NCBI GenBank assembly: GCA_003552665.1
Contig: PUNW01000220.1
Location: forward strand, 1-32,157
Direction of reading: 5' to 3'
Length of the DNA: 32,157 nt
DNA from: Spirochaetaceae bacterium
Lineage (GTDB): Bacteria > Spirochaetota > Spirochaetia > DSM-27196 > SLAA01
The notes below the pieces were generated by a model that worked only from the letters and a program-made list of their open reading frames with translations, searched no databases and had not been told where the DNA came from. Every line of letters starts with the position of its first letter. Positions within the stretch are counted from its first letter, which is position 1. The position numbers were made by a program, and so were the translations under genes. Below are positions 23,618-32,148 of the stretch, piece by piece.

Positions 23618-24499
23618 ATGGAAAACTTCCATGAGTTCATTAGAACGAACCCACAGGTCAGGCGGCTCAGCATCAACGATCTGCTGATTGCCGAGTATCG
23701 ATGCCCGCTCAGCGACACCCGCTACGATATCTGGTCACATCTCAACTACTTCATCTACGTCACGAGCGGCAGGAAGAGGTGGTCCACCGCAACTGAAGAG
23801 GTCCTTGTTGAACGCGGGGACTGCCTGTTCGTACGCAAGGGCGCACATTGCGTCTATCAGTATTTCGACGATCAGTTCTGCGCACTGGTGGTGTTCGTTC
23901 CGGACTCGCTCATAAGGTCGGTTCTCCTAGAGAGCCGCATCGAGTTGAACGAGGTGGCTGCAACCGACGGCGGGACGTCCCTTTTCCCGATCAATCCGAA
24001 TGCGCTTTTGAAGAGTTACTTTCGCTCGTTTCTCGCCTATCTGGCGGAGCCTAACCCGCCCGCCTCCGCATTGGTCGAGTTGAAGTTCAAAGAGCTGGTC
24101 ATGATCGTTGCCACCGAACTCGGTGGGGCCGGCATTCATGGCTATTTTTTCGAGCTATGCAGGACCGGCAAGCCCTCGCTGCGGGAGATCATGGAAAAGA
24201 ACTTTAGTTTTCCGATGAACCTCCAGGAGTATGCGCGACTGAGCGGCCGGAGCCTCTCCGCGTTCAAGCGCGAGTTCAAAAGCATCTTCGACACAACGCC
24301 CGCACGATGGTTGATTCACAAGCGCCTGGAGTACGGGAAGTATCTCCTCGAGAATACCGACAGGACCGTCACTGAGGTAGTGCTCGATTGCGGATTCAAG
24401 GACGCTTCCCACTTCAGCCGGGCATTCCGGGAGACCTACGGCATGACGCCGCTGCAGGCGAGCAGAAGGCAGCAGTACCAAGACCCCAGTCCGAGTTAG
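23618..24499 (+). CDS. AraC-family transcriptional regulator
   Basis: A 293-residue regulator. The N-terminal half is a cupin-like sensing domain (EVLVERGDCLFVRKGAHCVY and FVPDSLIRSVL). The C-terminal ~100 residues hold the two AraC HTH motifs: MNLQEYARLSGRSLSAFKRE with FKSIFDTTPARWLIHKRLEY, and VTEVVLDCGFKDASHFSRAF with RETYGMTPLQ. I chose the ATG at 23618 over an in-frame TTG at 23579, which overlaps the -10 box; GGGAG lies upstream of the ATG. The gene is followed by a methyltransferase and two flavin oxidoreductases on the same strand and may control them. Its ligand is unknown. Confidence 0.9.
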   Translation: MENFHEFIRTNPQVRRLSINDLLIAEYRCPLSDTRYDIWSHLNYFIYVTSGRKRWSTATEEVLVERGDCLFVRKGAHCVYQYFDDQFCALVVFVPDSLIRSVLLESRIELNEVAATDGGTSLFPINPNALLKSYFRSFLAYLAEPNPPASALVELKFKELVMIVATELGGAGIHGYFFELCRTGKPSLREIMEKNFSFPMNLQEYARLSGRSLSAFKREFKSIFDTTPARWLIHKRLEYGKYLLENTDRTVTEVVLDCGFKDASHFSRAFRETYGMTPLQASRRQQYQDPSPS

Positions 24500-24700
24500 A
24501 AACGCACAGCACAACTCTTGGACCGCACAACAAAGCACCACACTCTCGGGAACGATAGACTGAGCCATGGTCGTGTTCGACTCCTCTTCGACTACCCGAG
24601 GTCGGACGCGACTACCGGCCACCAACGCCGGATTCCGCACCCCGGCGGAAAACATGGCGCGTCCCGCGGCAGGCGCATGCGGGGCAAGGAGGATAATATC

Positions 24701-25522
24701 GTGACCAGCAGTACTGCAGACTACGCGCAGGTAACCGAGACTCGACGAAGGATATGGTCAAGCGGCGACTTCAGCCACATAGACCGTCACAACGTCGTAA
24801 TAGCCGAAGCGCTGTGCGCAGCCGTCGACCCCGGTCCGGGCCGGCGCGTCCTCGACATCGCGTGCGGTGCGGGAACGGCCGCACTAGTTGCCGGACGCCG
24901 GTATTGCAAGGTAACCGGCATCGACTTCGTACCGGAGTTGATCGACCGCGCCCACAAGAGAGCGGGCGCTCAGGGAATAGAGGCGGAGTTCATGGTGGGT
25001 GACGCGCAGGAGTTGCCGTTTCCCGACAGCAGCTTTGACGTAGTCATGTCGGTATACGGCGTGCAGTTCGCCCCGGATCAGGAGAGAGCAGCTCGCGAGA
25101 TCCTGCGCGTCTGCAAACCCGGCGGGGTTATCGGCCTCGCCGGTCCCATCCCCGAAGGATGGAGCGGAGAGCTCTTCGCCGCTCACGGGAAGTACATGCC
25201 GCTTCCTCCCGGGCTACGCCCGCCGGCGCGTTGGGGAACCGAAGAAGGCGTGCACGCGCTCCTCGGCCAGGGGTGCTCGTCCATGCGCAACGAAAAGCGC
25301 ACGGCCCTGCAGTACTGGCTGTCGCCGGATCACGCGGTGGAGGTCTTCACCAACTGGTTCGGGCCGACCGTCAGTGCGCTTCAGAACCTGGAGCCTGTGC
25401 AACAACACAACCTCGTACGCGAGATCGAAGGCGTGTTCCGCAAATACAACCGGGCAACTGACGGCACAGCGGTCGTCGAAAACACCTACATGCAGACCGT
25501 GGCGCGTATGGACCCATCGTGA
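24701..25522 (+). CDS. Class I SAM-dependent methyltransferase (UbiE/Methyltransf_11 type)
   Basis: A 273-residue Rossmann-fold methyltransferase. Motif I is VLDIACGAGTA (50-60), followed by the acidic strand end VTGIDFVPELI, motif II-like VGDAQELPFPDSSFDVVMSV, and the post-motif EILRVCKPGGVIGLA. The C-terminal part (from about 150) is a variable substrate cap. I start at the GTG at 24701, eight bases after a perfect AAGGAGG; the open frame extends upstream to 24518 but that part has no conservation-like features. The 201-base gap after the AraC gene shows no clear promoter. The acceptor substrate is unknown; small aromatic or quinone-like molecules are common in this family. Confidence 0.88.
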   Translation: MTSSTADYAQVTETRRRIWSSGDFSHIDRHNVVIAEALCAAVDPGPGRRVLDIACGAGTAALVAGRRYCKVTGIDFVPELIDRAHKRAGAQGIEAEFMVGDAQELPFPDSSFDVVMSVYGVQFAPDQERAAREILRVCKPGGVIGLAGPIPEGWSGELFAAHGKYMPLPPGLRPPARWGTEEGVHALLGQGCSSMRNEKRTALQYWLSPDHAVEVFTNWFGPTVSALQNLEPVQQHNLVREIEGVFRKYNRATDGTAVVENTYMQTVARMDPS

Positions 25523-25580
25523 CGGGTTTAACGCTTATGCGGGGCCTGCAAGTCCCGTACGCTGTCATCACGATTATTAG

Positions 25581-25596
25581 ATGCCTCGTGAGGCAT
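25581..25596. promoter_or_regulatory. Perfect dyad upstream of the flavin oxidoreductase pair (candidate operator)
   Basis: ATGCCTC (25581-25587) and GAGGCAT (25590-25596) form a perfect 7-bp inverted repeat around GT, 24 bases before the GTG start at 25620. An AT-rich segment (GATTATTAG) just upstream could be a -10 box, but no convincing -35 is present. It may be a regulator site or an mRNA hairpin close to the SD. Confidence 0.45.
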
Positions 25597-25619
25597 TCGG
25601 ATGAACAGGAGGTGTTACT

Positions 25620-27074
25620 GTGGGGAATCATGCAACAACGCAGCGCGGGTCTGCCGTCGGCGCCGAAGCGTTAGAAACGCTCAGGGCGAACCTCGGGGGA
25701 GAGGTACTGCTCCCTGACGAACAGGGGTACGACGAGGCCCGCGCGATCTGGAACGGAATGCACGACAAACGTCCGGCCGTCACGGTTCGGCCCTCCGGGG
25801 TCGCCGACGTGATTACGGCGGTCACGTTCGCGCAGCAACATGGGCTCGCTTTGGCGATCAAGGGCGGCGGGCACAACGTCGCCGGCCAGGCGCTTTGCGA
25901 CGGAGGGCTGGTGCTCGACATGTCGAGCATGCGCTCGGTGCGGGTGGACGCGAAAGCCCGCACCGCCTACGTGGAAGGAGGCGCCCTTTGGGAAGACTTC
26001 GACCGCGAGACCGCCGTGTTTCGACTGGGCTCGACAGGCGGCATTGTCTCAACGACAGGTGTCGCCGGCGTAACACTCGGAGGCGGCATCGGATGGCTGA
26101 ATACGAAGTTCGGCGCGGCGTGCGACAATGTGCTTGCGTACGATCTCGTGCTCGCGGACGGCCGGTTCATCCGCGTCGACGCTCGCGAGCATACCGACCT
26201 GTTCTGGGCGCTCAAAGGAGGCGGCGGGAACTTCGGCGTCGTGACCGGGTTTCTCTTTCAGCTGCACGACCTGGATCCGCAGGTGCTCGCGGGTGCCCGC
26301 TTCTACCCCGTCGAAAGCTCCCGCGAGCTTTTGGGTTTCTACCGCGACTTCACCCGCTCGACCTCGCGAGACATCGTCGTCTACTCGGCAATCTGGGTCA
26401 ATCCGGCCGACGGGAGCCACGCATGCGCCATCGCATTATGTCATTCCGGCGAAAGCGCCGCGGCGGAACGAGAGACGGCACCGGTGCGCGGCTACGGCGA
26501 AGCCGAGCTCGACATCATCGCGCCGATGCCCTACACCGCATGGCAACAGGCGTTCAATCCGCTGGTACCGCCCGGGCGAAACTACTACTGGAAGTCGCTG
26601 TTGTTCACCGAGCTGACCGACGAGGTTCTGGACATTATCGCCGAGCACGGAACAAAGAAGCCGAACCCCGCGTCGTACGCCGTCATCGAGCAGTTCGGCG
26701 GCGCGTTCGGAGAGGTGGCCAAAACCGATACCGCGTTCTGGCATCGCGACATCAGGTACCAGCTGGTAATCGGCGGAGCCTGGGACGATCCTACCGAGCA
26801 GGAGGCGTGCATACAGTACGTTCGGCAGCTCCACGACGCGCTCGCCGCTCACGCGGCGCCGGCGCGTTACCTGAACTTCAACCTCATCGACGAAACCGAC
26901 GTCGCCGACCGCGTCCGAGCAGGATTCGGCGCGAACTACGATCGCCTCGTACAGGTCAAGACCACGTACGACCCCGAAAACTTCTTCCGAATCAATAACA
27001 ACATCGAGCCGTCGGGTGGTCGGCCAGGCCCCGCGGAGCTGAACGACGCACACCGCAGAGAGGAGGACGCGTAA
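25620..27074 (+). CDS. FAD-linked oxidoreductase of the berberine-bridge-enzyme (BBE-like) family
   Basis: A 484-residue flavoprotein oxidase/dehydrogenase. The PCMH-type FAD-binding domain spans about 50-230: [20 protein letters not shown], then GGGHNVAG with His85, the residue that carries the covalent 8-alpha-histidyl FAD. The second attachment residue (Cys) of bicovalent members is not apparent in [14 protein letters not shown], so a single covalent link is likely. The C-terminal BBE motif [13 protein letters not shown] closes the protein. The start is a GTG with AGGAGGT six bases upstream. The gene overlaps the GMC oxidoreductase by one base (TAATG), so the two are coproduced. Such enzymes oxidise sugars, alcohols or polyketide-like molecules. 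The substrate is unknown. Confidence 0.92.
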   Translation: MGNHATTQRGSAVGAEALETLRANLGGEVLLPDEQGYDEARAIWNGMHDKRPAVTVRPSGVADVITAVTFAQQHGLALAIKGGGHNVAGQALCDGGLVLDMSSMRSVRVDAKARTAYVEGGALWEDFDRETAVFRLGSTGGIVSTTGVAGVTLGGGIGWLNTKFGAACDNVLAYDLVLADGRFIRVDAREHTDLFWALKGGGGNFGVVTGFLFQLHDLDPQVLAGARFYPVESSRELLGFYRDFTRSTSRDIVVYSAIWVNPADGSHACAIALCHSGESAAAERETAPVRGYGEAELDIIAPMPYTAWQQAFNPLVPPGRNYYWKSLLFTELTDEVLDIIAEHGTKKPNPASYAVIEQFGGAFGEVAKTDTAFWHRDIRYQLVIGGAWDDPTEQEACIQYVRQLHDALAAHAAPARYLNFNLIDETDVADRVRAGFGANYDRLVQVKTTYDPENFFRINNNIEPSGGRPGPAELNDAHRREEDA

Positions 27075-28675
27075 TGTACGACTACATCATCGTAGGCGCC
27101 GGTTCGGCCGGGTGCGTGCTTGCGGCGCGCCTGAGCGAAGACCCGAATGCCCGGATTGCGCTCGTCGAGGCGGGGGGTACGGACGATCTCGACGACATAC
27201 GCATACCGATGGGGCAAGGCACGCTTCGCAAGACGCACCTTGACTGGGACTACACGAGCGACCCCGAGTACGAGCTCGGTGAACGAACTGTCCACCTGCC
27301 GCGCGGCAAGGTCATAGGCGGGTCGAGCTCGATCAACGCCATGATCTACATCCGCGGAAACCGTGCCGACTACGACGAGTGGGCGGCCGCGGGCTGTCCC
27401 GGCTGGGGATACGACGACGTTCTCCCCTACTTCAAGCGCTCGGAGGACAACGAGCGCGGGGAGGACGCTTATCATGCCGCCGACGGCCCGCTGGCGGTTA
27501 GGGACACGCGCTGCCGGCACCCGCTCAGCGAGGTGTTTCTGGAAGCAACCGGGCAGGCCGGTATAGAGCCGAACGCCGACTTCAACGGGGCACGGCAGGC
27601 CGGTTCCGGGCTATACCAGCTCACCCAGAAAGACGGCCTGCGCTGCAGCGCCTCAACGGCGTTCCTTCATCCGGCGGCCGGCCGCCCGAACCTTACGGTC
27701 ATCAGCGGCGCGCTGACGACCGCCGTTCTCTTCGAAGGCGCGCGAGCGGCCGGTGTAGCGGTGACGCGCGCCGATAAGCACGAAGAGCTCCGTGCCGAGC
27801 GTGAAGTCATCCTTTCGGCCGGAGCGTATAACACGGCGCAACTGCTTCTGCTTTCGGGAATAGGACCCGCCGAGGAGTTACGGTCGCAGTCGATCGACCC
27901 GCTCGTCGACCTGCCGGTCGGCTACAATCTCCAGGACCATCCCGGGACCTTCATCAGTTACTTCACTCATGAAGCAAGCGTCACCTCGGCAACCGACCCG
28001 GCTAACCTTCCGTTTAGCCGGAAGCTCCTGTGGACCGAGGGACGCGGACCGCTGACCTGCACCGCCGAAGCGGGAGCGTTCGTGCACAGCGGCCGGAGCC
28101 GCGGCGTGCCGGACGTTCAGTTCCACGCAATGCCGATCATGCTGCATGAAGAGAACCTGGGAATTCCCTTCGACCACGCGCTTTCGTTCGGGCCGTGTGT
28201 GCTCAAACCCGAGAGCCGCGGCCGGGTCAAGCTTCGTTCGACAATGCCTACCGCAAAACCGCGAGTCATCAACAACTATCTTGCCACCGAGTCGGACCGG
28301 CGCTGCATGATCGAAGGAGTGCGCATAGCGCGGGAGTTTGGCGCCCAGCCTGCGATGCGCCGATCGGTCCGTGGCCCGCACCGCGTACCTGACTCAGATC
28401 GCGACACCGATCTTCTCGAGTTCGCCCGGCGAACTACCCAGACGCTCTATCATCCGGTGGGAACCTGCGCGATCGGCAGTGTAGTCGACAACGAGCTTCG
28501 CGTGTTCGGCGTCGATGGGCTGCGAGTGGTGGACGCTTCGGTCATGCCGACCATCCCCCGCGGGAACACGAACGCACCGACGATCATGATCGCCGAGCGC
28601 GCGTCGGATCTCATCCGAAGGCGGATACCCCTGTTCGGCGCCGAAGAGTCGCGGCGGCGCGTCGCCGTTACATAA
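27074..28675 (+). CDS. GMC-family FAD oxidoreductase (choline/alcohol dehydrogenase-like)
   Basis: A 533-residue cytosolic flavoenzyme of the glucose-methanol-choline family. The N-terminal Rossmann motif is [17 protein letters not shown] (7-23), followed by VEAGG and the GMC signature [20 protein letters not shown]. The C-terminal active site has His460 in [10 protein letters not shown] and Asn500 in [11 protein letters not shown], in the two positions where the family has the His-Asn or His-His pair that acts on the alcohol. It starts on the stop codon of the BBE-like gene (TAATG). Family knowledge suggests oxidation of a primary or secondary alcohol to an aldehyde or ketone. Paired with a BBE-type oxidase and a methyltransferase it may act in a short oxidative pathway. 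The substrate cannot be named. Confidence 0.93.
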   Translation: MYDYIIVGAGSAGCVLAARLSEDPNARIALVEAGGTDDLDDIRIPMGQGTLRKTHLDWDYTSDPEYELGERTVHLPRGKVIGGSSSINAMIYIRGNRADYDEWAAAGCPGWGYDDVLPYFKRSEDNERGEDAYHAADGPLAVRDTRCRHPLSEVFLEATGQAGIEPNADFNGARQAGSGLYQLTQKDGLRCSASTAFLHPAAGRPNLTVISGALTTAVLFEGARAAGVAVTRADKHEELRAEREVILSAGAYNTAQLLLLSGIGPAEELRSQSIDPLVDLPVGYNLQDHPGTFISYFTHEASVTSATDPANLPFSRKLLWTEGRGPLTCTAEAGAFVHSGRSRGVPDVQFHAMPIMLHEENLGIPFDHALSFGPCVLKPESRGRVKLRSTMPTAKPRVINNYLATESDRRCMIEGVRIAREFGAQPAMRRSVRGPHRVPDSDRDTDLLEFARRTTQTLYHPVGTCAIGSVVDNELRVFGVDGLRVVDASVMPTIPRGNTNAPTIMIAERASDLIRRRIPLFGAEESRRRVAVT

Positions 28676-28693
28676 TGGAGGGGTTCCCCCGTC

Positions 28694-28732
28694 CGAGACG
28701 GCGCCGTATCACTCGCTTACGGCGGCGTCTCG
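28694..28732. terminator. Bidirectional hairpin between the convergent GMC and GlxA-type genes
   Basis: A 15-bp arm, CGAGACGGCGCCGTA (28694-28708), pairs with TACGGCGGCGTCTCG (28718-28732) with one mismatch and a 9-base loop. It overlaps the last codons of the minus-strand gene and lies 18 bases after the GMC stop. No T-run is seen, but position between two converging genes and strength suggest it ends both transcripts. Confidence 0.6.
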
Positions 28733-29751
28733 AAGCGGGTAGTCTGAAATCTACGGCGGTAGGCCCCCGGGGCAACTCGGGTGACCCGTCGAAAAACTCG
28801 CCGGAAGTACGCCACGTTTTCGTAACCCACGTCGTAACTGATCTGCTCAACCGGAGCAGTCGTTCGCTCCAGCCGGCGCTTTGCCGCTTCGATTCTGAGT
28901 CTCTGCACGTAACCGATCGGTGTGAACCCCGTCGCGGCCTTGAAACGGCGCTCGAGGCTGCGCTTCGGAATCCCCCCGCGTTTCACCATCTCATCCACGG
29001 GATAGATCACCTGGAAATGCTCGTGCAGCCAGTGCTGAAGGTTCAGGACCAGAGCGTCGCCGTGATCGGTTATCGGAGAGAAGGTGACATACGGGGCCTG
29101 TCCCCCGGAATGCCATTGCAGCATCAGAAGCTTCGCCATGCCTTGAGCCGCGGTCGATCCCACGTGCCGGGCGATCAAGTGCAGCACGAGATCGTGCCAG
29201 GACATCGTGCCCCCGCTCATGACAAACTCCTCGCGGTCTCCCCCGGTGATGAGCACTTCATCGGTGCGCAGGCGCACGCCGGGGAAATTGCGCCGGAACG
29301 TCGGGGCGAACGCCCAGTGCAACGTGGCGTCGCGGCCGTCCAGCAATCCGGTCTCCGCGAGCAGCAGCACTCCGGTGCATGCGGAACAGAGCATGGCGCC
29401 CGCGTTGTGCATCCTCCGCAGCCAGTCCACCAGTCCGGGGTAGCGGCCGGTAACCCAGTCGGCACCGTGCGCCATCATGAGCGCCACGATGACGATGTCG
29501 GTCCGATCGATATCTGCGTAGGAGCGGTTCGCACCCACCGGCAGGCCGCTTGCGCCGTTCATGGGCTCGGTGCCGGGCCCGACAATATCGACGAGAAAGG
29601 GTTGTTCCGGAACGCCGGGCTCAAAAACTGCCAGCAATCCGAATGAGGTCAGCGCTTCAAACAGACCGCTCAGAGGAGCGACCTGAGCATCGGGGGTCGC
29701 TACCAGGCTGACATGGAGCTGAGGGTGGGGCGTAGGTGTCGTCGAGCTCAT
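28717..29751 (-). CDS. GlxA-like transcriptional regulator (DJ-1/PfpI domain plus AraC HTH)
   Basis: A 344-residue regulator. Residues about 10-200 form a DJ-1/PfpI (class I glutamine amidotransferase-like) domain, with CSACTGVLLLAETGLLDGRD and the following TLHW as typical GlxA segments. The C-terminal AraC domain has two HTHs: the first with KRGGIPKRSLERRFKAATGF and TPIGYVQRLRIEAAKRRLE, the second with VEQISYDVGYENVAYFRRVF. Members regulate catabolism of amines, amino acids or alcohols (GbdR, ArgR, CdhR types). The ATG at 29751 has GGGAG nine bases upstream. It converges on the GMC gene and may control that operon. This is inferred from adjacency only. Confidence 0.92.
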   Translation of the reverse strand: MSSTTPTPHPQLHVSLVATPDAQVAPLSGLFEALTSFGLLAVFEPGVPEQPFLVDIVGPGTEPMNGASGLPVGANRSYADIDRTDIVIVALMMAHGADWVTGRYPGLVDWLRRMHNAGAMLCSACTGVLLLAETGLLDGRDATLHWAFAPTFRRNFPGVRLRTDEVLITGGDREEFVMSGGTMSWHDLVLHLIARHVGSTAAQGMAKLLMLQWHSGGQAPYVTFSPITDHGDALVLNLQHWLHEHFQVIYPVDEMVKRGGIPKRSLERRFKAATGFTPIGYVQRLRIEAAKRRLERTTAPVEQISYDVGYENVAYFRRVFRRVTRVAPGAYRRRFQTTRFETPP

Positions 29752-30019
29752 ACGCAGTTCTCCCGCTACGGCTCTCTCGGGCTCGCCGGCCTTGACAGTC
29801 TGATGACGACACCTGCCGGCGCCTCACCGGTCCGACTCGTGCCGCCATCACGCCCGACCCGAAACGCGCGTTTTCGGCAAATTTCTCATCGAGCGGCAAC
29901 TCCGATTGGAGCATACATGACTTCTTTCGTCAAGATTCCTGGCGAGCGGGCGATGTCCTGGGCGAGGCTTTCCTGTGACGCCTCGTCAAAGCCAAAGCTG
30001 TACGTAGCCGTCGTGGTCC
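29752..30019. other. Intergenic stretch between the GlxA-type regulator and the Phd/PIN operon
   Basis: No gene is supported here. The short open frames on both strands lack SD sites and family resemblance. The stretch must hold the promoter of the minus-strand regulator, but no good -35/-10 pair stands out (a TTGACG at about 29930 on the minus strand lacks a matching -10). The region next to the Phd gene is described separately. Confidence 0.5.
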
Positions 30020-30055
30020 TTGTAACCCAGGCCAATATGACTATATAATGACCAT
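30020..30055 (+). promoter_or_regulatory. Promoter of the Phd/PIN toxin-antitoxin operon (leaderless)
   Basis: A perfect TATAAT (30044-30049) lies six bases before the ATG at 30056. A weak -35 TTGTAA (30020-30025) is 18 bases upstream. Two ATGAC direct repeats (30037-30041 and 30048-30052), one helical turn apart, flank the -10 and could be the antitoxin binding site. No SD fits before the ATG. Confidence 0.7.
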
Positions 30056-30295
30056 ATGAAGACCATCGGCGTTGCCGAGCTAAAAGCCCATCTCAGCCGT
30101 GAACTGCGCCGTGTCGCCGCAGGGGAGTCGCTCATCGTTACCGACCACTCCCGGCCGATCGCAGTACTAGCGCCCCTTCCGTCTCCGCTGCCTCTGGTGA
30201 GTTCCGCCACAGGACCTCCGGAGCTTCCGGCGGTACCCCCGCTTATATCGTCTGACCCGGTTGACTACCTTCGGGCGGAACGAGGAGATCGGTGA
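30056..30295 (+). CDS. Phd/YefM-family antitoxin
   Basis: A 79-residue antitoxin. The opening KTIGVAELKAHLSRELRRVA with AGESLIVTDHSRPIAVLAPL is the Phd/YefM DNA-binding fold: the VAELKAHLS helix and the V-DHSRPIAVL strand. The tail (from about 42) is Pro-rich with PLISSDPVDYLRAERGDR, the toxin-binding end. It overlaps the PIN gene by four bases (GTGA). It should repress its own promoter, which sits directly on the start codon. Confidence 0.9.
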   Translation: MKTIGVAELKAHLSRELRRVAAGESLIVTDHSRPIAVLAPLPSPLPLVSSATGPPELPAVPPLISSDPVDYLRAERGDR

Positions 30296-30729
30296 CCGCA
30301 TATCTGGACTCCTCGGTAGCATTACGGTATATCCTGGCCGGCGAAACCACCATTCGGCGCGTACTGGAATACCCGCGAGTGATTTCGAGCGAGCTGATGC
30401 AGGTCGAGTGCAGGCGGGTTATTCAGCGAGCGAGAATGCAACAGGAACTCTCGGACGACGGTGTTGTGGAAGCGTACCGTCGTCTTGACAGCGTGCTGCG
30501 TGGTATCGATTTGGTTGAGCTCTCCCGGGAGGTGAAGCTCCGCGCCGCAGAGAGCTTCCCGGTGGTGGTGGGCACACTGGATGCGCTCCATCTTGCCACT
30601 GCCCTATTATGGGCCCGAGATGCCGCCGTGGAGGCCGGTGACACCGAGGCGGTCCACATATTCTCTCACGACGCTGCCCTCAATACCTGCGCGCGCACCA
30701 TCGGGCTGGGTGTGCGCCTGGGTAGCTGA
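30292..30729 (+). CDS. PIN-domain toxin paired with the Phd-type antitoxin
   Basis: A 145-residue PIN-domain RNase. All four acidic positions are present: Asp6 (YLDSSVALRY), Glu39 (MQVECRRV), Asp97 (TLDALHLATA) and Asp127 (SHDAAL). This differs from the RHH-linked toxin at 23061-23435, which has Asn at the third position. The start is a GTG that overlaps the antitoxin stop (GTGA), so the toxin should be made only when the antitoxin is translated. PIN toxins usually cut tRNA or rRNA. The target is not known here. An intact, probably active module. Confidence 0.9.
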   Translation: MTAYLDSSVALRYILAGETTIRRVLEYPRVISSELMQVECRRVIQRARMQQELSDDGVVEAYRRLDSVLRGIDLVELSREVKLRAAESFPVVVGTLDALHLATALLWARDAAVEAGDTEAVHIFSHDAALNTCARTIGLGVRLGS

Positions 30730-30819
30730 CAGCCTTTCGAGATCCAAAAACGACGCCCGCGGGGCTGCCAAAGCCGAGCTGACGAGCCCGAGCTCACGCA
30801 CGCCGGCCCCCCAAAAGGC

Positions 30820-30854
30820 TTGCACTCAGCGAGTACCACCGGTACATTATACAT
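30820..30854 (+). promoter_or_regulatory. Promoter/operator region of the VapBC operon
   Basis: TTGCAC (30820-30825) is a good -35. A -10 could be TACATT (30843-30848, spacing 17) or CATTAT (30845-30850, spacing 19). The inverted repeat GTACC-ACC-GGTAC (30833-30845) lies in the spacer and the ATG is at 30855, so the leader is a few bases at most and no SD is visible. The choice of -10 is unsure. Confidence 0.55.
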
Positions 30855-31064
30855 ATGAAACGCACAAATCTTGTGCTTGATGAGCAAGTGCTCGATCGCG
30901 CCAAAGCCGTTTCCGGACTGCGGACCTACTCGGAAGTTGTGAACGTCGCGCTGCGTGAGTATGTCCGTTTGAAGACCTACGCAGAGATCGACCAGTTCGC
31001 CTCGAGCGGGGCCTGGGAGGGCAATCTGGCGGTCATGCGTGAGGACCATGCGGACACTCGTTGA
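30855..31064 (+). CDS. vapB: VapB-type antitoxin
   Basis: A 69-residue protein. The sequence KRTNLVLDEQVLDRAKAVSG with LRTYSEVVNVALREYVR is the ribbon-helix-helix domain typical of VapB antitoxins of the MRTTLVLDDELL type. The C-terminal part (EIDQFASSGAWEGNLAVMRE) contains the WEG-type toxin-binding segment seen in many VapB. It overlaps the VapC gene by 17 bases. A short inverted repeat in the promoter is the likely self-binding site. Confidence 0.9.
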   Translation: MKRTNLVLDEQVLDRAKAVSGLRTYSEVVNVALREYVRLKTYAEIDQFASSGAWEGNLAVMREDHADTR

Positions 31065-31458
31065 CACCTCTGTCTGGATCCGCCACTTTTCCGCGAGCGA
31101 CTCGCTCGATCTTCGCACACTCTGTCCGGTAGAAAGGCGGTTTATCTGTCTGCCGATCTATCAGGAGATCCTGCAAGGACTCCCCGATGAAGGCGCCTTC
31201 CGTCGAATGCGTGAAGCGCTCGATGCCGCCAACATCGTCGATGACCCGCTGCCGCGCGAACGCTATCTGGAAGCGGCTCAGCTCTATCGCGCAGCGCGCC
31301 GACACGGGCTGACGGTACGGTCCTCGGTGGACTGCCTGATCGCCGCCTGCGCGATTCATCACGATCTGGTGGTTCTGCACAGCGACCGCGACTTTGCCGC
31401 TCTTGCAAGGGTCTCGATGCTGAAGGAGGAGGGTGCGACTGGAAAGCCGGCGGGTTAG
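31048..31458 (+). CDS. vapC: VapC-type PIN-domain toxin
   Basis: A 136-residue PIN RNase. The motifs are complete: Asp6 (LVDTSVWIRHF), Glu40 (IYQEILQG), Asp95 (SSVDCLIAACAI) and Asp113/Asp115 (HSDRDF). The W-I-R-HF start and SVDCLIAA are characteristic of VapC. I start at the ATG at 31048, five bases after GAGG and inside the vapB frame; an in-frame GTG lies at 31039. VapC toxins often cut initiator tRNA or the sarcin-ricin loop. The actual target is unknown. The pair looks intact. Confidence 0.91.
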   Translation: MRTLVDTSVWIRHFSASDSLDLRTLCPVERRFICLPIYQEILQGLPDEGAFRRMREALDAANIVDDPLPRERYLEAAQLYRAARRHGLTVRSSVDCLIAACAIHHDLVVLHSDRDFAALARVSMLKEEGATGKPAG

Positions 31459-31467
31459 CCGGTGGTT

Positions 31468-31490
31468 TAGGCCTTCCTGAAGCCGGCCTA
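31468..31490. terminator. Weak inverted repeat between convergent vapC and the phosphatase gene
   Basis: TAGGCC (31468-31473) and GGCCTA (31485-31490) form a 6-bp stem, possibly extended by TTC/GAA with a bulge. It lies in the 33-base gap between two converging genes. No T-run is present. It may end both transcripts, with low certainty. Confidence 0.35.
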
Positions 31491-31491
31491 T

Positions 31492-32148
31492 CTACGTTTC
31501 ATGTTCGCCGGGAGGCATCTCAGGCAGGGGCGAAGTAAGGTCCGCAAGGTGGCAGGTGTCGTTGACGGATTGCAGCGTGAAGGAACGCTTCTCGATCTCG
31601 ACGACGTTGACGGCACACGGGTCCTGCCCGATGTGCCAAAAATGGCGTAATCCAACCGCAAGGGCACCCAGAAGCACGAGCCGGTTGACGACGGTGTGCG
31701 CCACCGCGACAACCACGTCCTCGGGATGTCGGGAGGCGATACTCAGGACCGCGTCCAGACAGCGCCGCTGTACAGCCCGAAGCGGCTCGCCGCCGGGGGG
31801 ACACGCCCATCGCGACCCTGATTGCCACCGGCGCATCTGCCGAGGATAGCGCCGCCGGGCTTCGTCGGGTGTGAGGCCTTGCCAGCTGCCGTAGTCGATA
31901 TCCGAAAGCATGCGGTCAACCTGAACGGCCGCCTTGCACCGTGCGCCGATTGTCTCTGCGGTTACCCTCGCGCGGGACAGCGGACTGCAGTACACCGCCG
32001 CGGGTGCCCATTGGCGGGCTATACGCTCGGCCGTGAGCTGCGCCTGCCGGACTCCGACCTCATCGAGCGGAACATCCTCCTGCCCACGGAAGCGTTCATT
32101 CACATTCCAGGCGGTCTGCCCGTGGCGAACCAAGATTACCGTCGTCAT
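31492..32148 (-). CDS. Histidine phosphatase family protein (phosphoglycerate mutase-like)
   Basis: A 218-residue enzyme of the histidine phosphatase superfamily. The catalytic RHG motif is LVRHGQTAWN (His9 is phosphorylated in the reaction), followed by RFRGQEDVPLDEVG and the SPLSRARVTAETI segment. The acid/base Glu-Asp region reads DYGSWQGLTPDEA, and the second His is in VAVAHTVVNRL. The family includes GpmB-like and CobC-like phosphatases acting on small phosphorylated metabolites; the exact substrate is not predictable. The ATG at 32148 has a GGGGGG stretch right before it, at the window edge, so upstream partners cannot be seen. Confidence 0.92.
   Translation of the reverse strand: MTTVILVRHGQTAWNVNERFRGQEDVPLDEVGVRQAQLTAERIARQWAPAAVYCSPLSRARVTAETIGARCKAAVQVDRMLSDIDYGSWQGLTPDEARRRYPRQMRRWQSGSRWACPPGGEPLRAVQRRCLDAVLSIASRHPEDVVVAVAHTVVNRLVLLGALAVGLRHFWHIGQDPCAVNVVEIEKRSFTLQSVNDTCHLADLTSPLPEMPPGEHET

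Noticed and set aside
25895-26998. Long open frame (367 codons) inside the BBE-like oxidase gene, same strand, other frame
   Set aside because: Arg-rich low-complexity translation without family features; it is a GC-rich shadow of the real gene at 25620-27074.
26436-27053. 205-codon minus-strand frame opposite the BBE-like oxidase
   Set aside because: No SD and no family resemblance; the plus-strand gene has clear flavin and BBE motifs.
28675-29646. 323-codon plus-strand frame opposite the GlxA-like regulator
   Set aside because: The minus strand encodes a complete DJ-1 plus AraC regulator; the plus frame has no recognisable domain.
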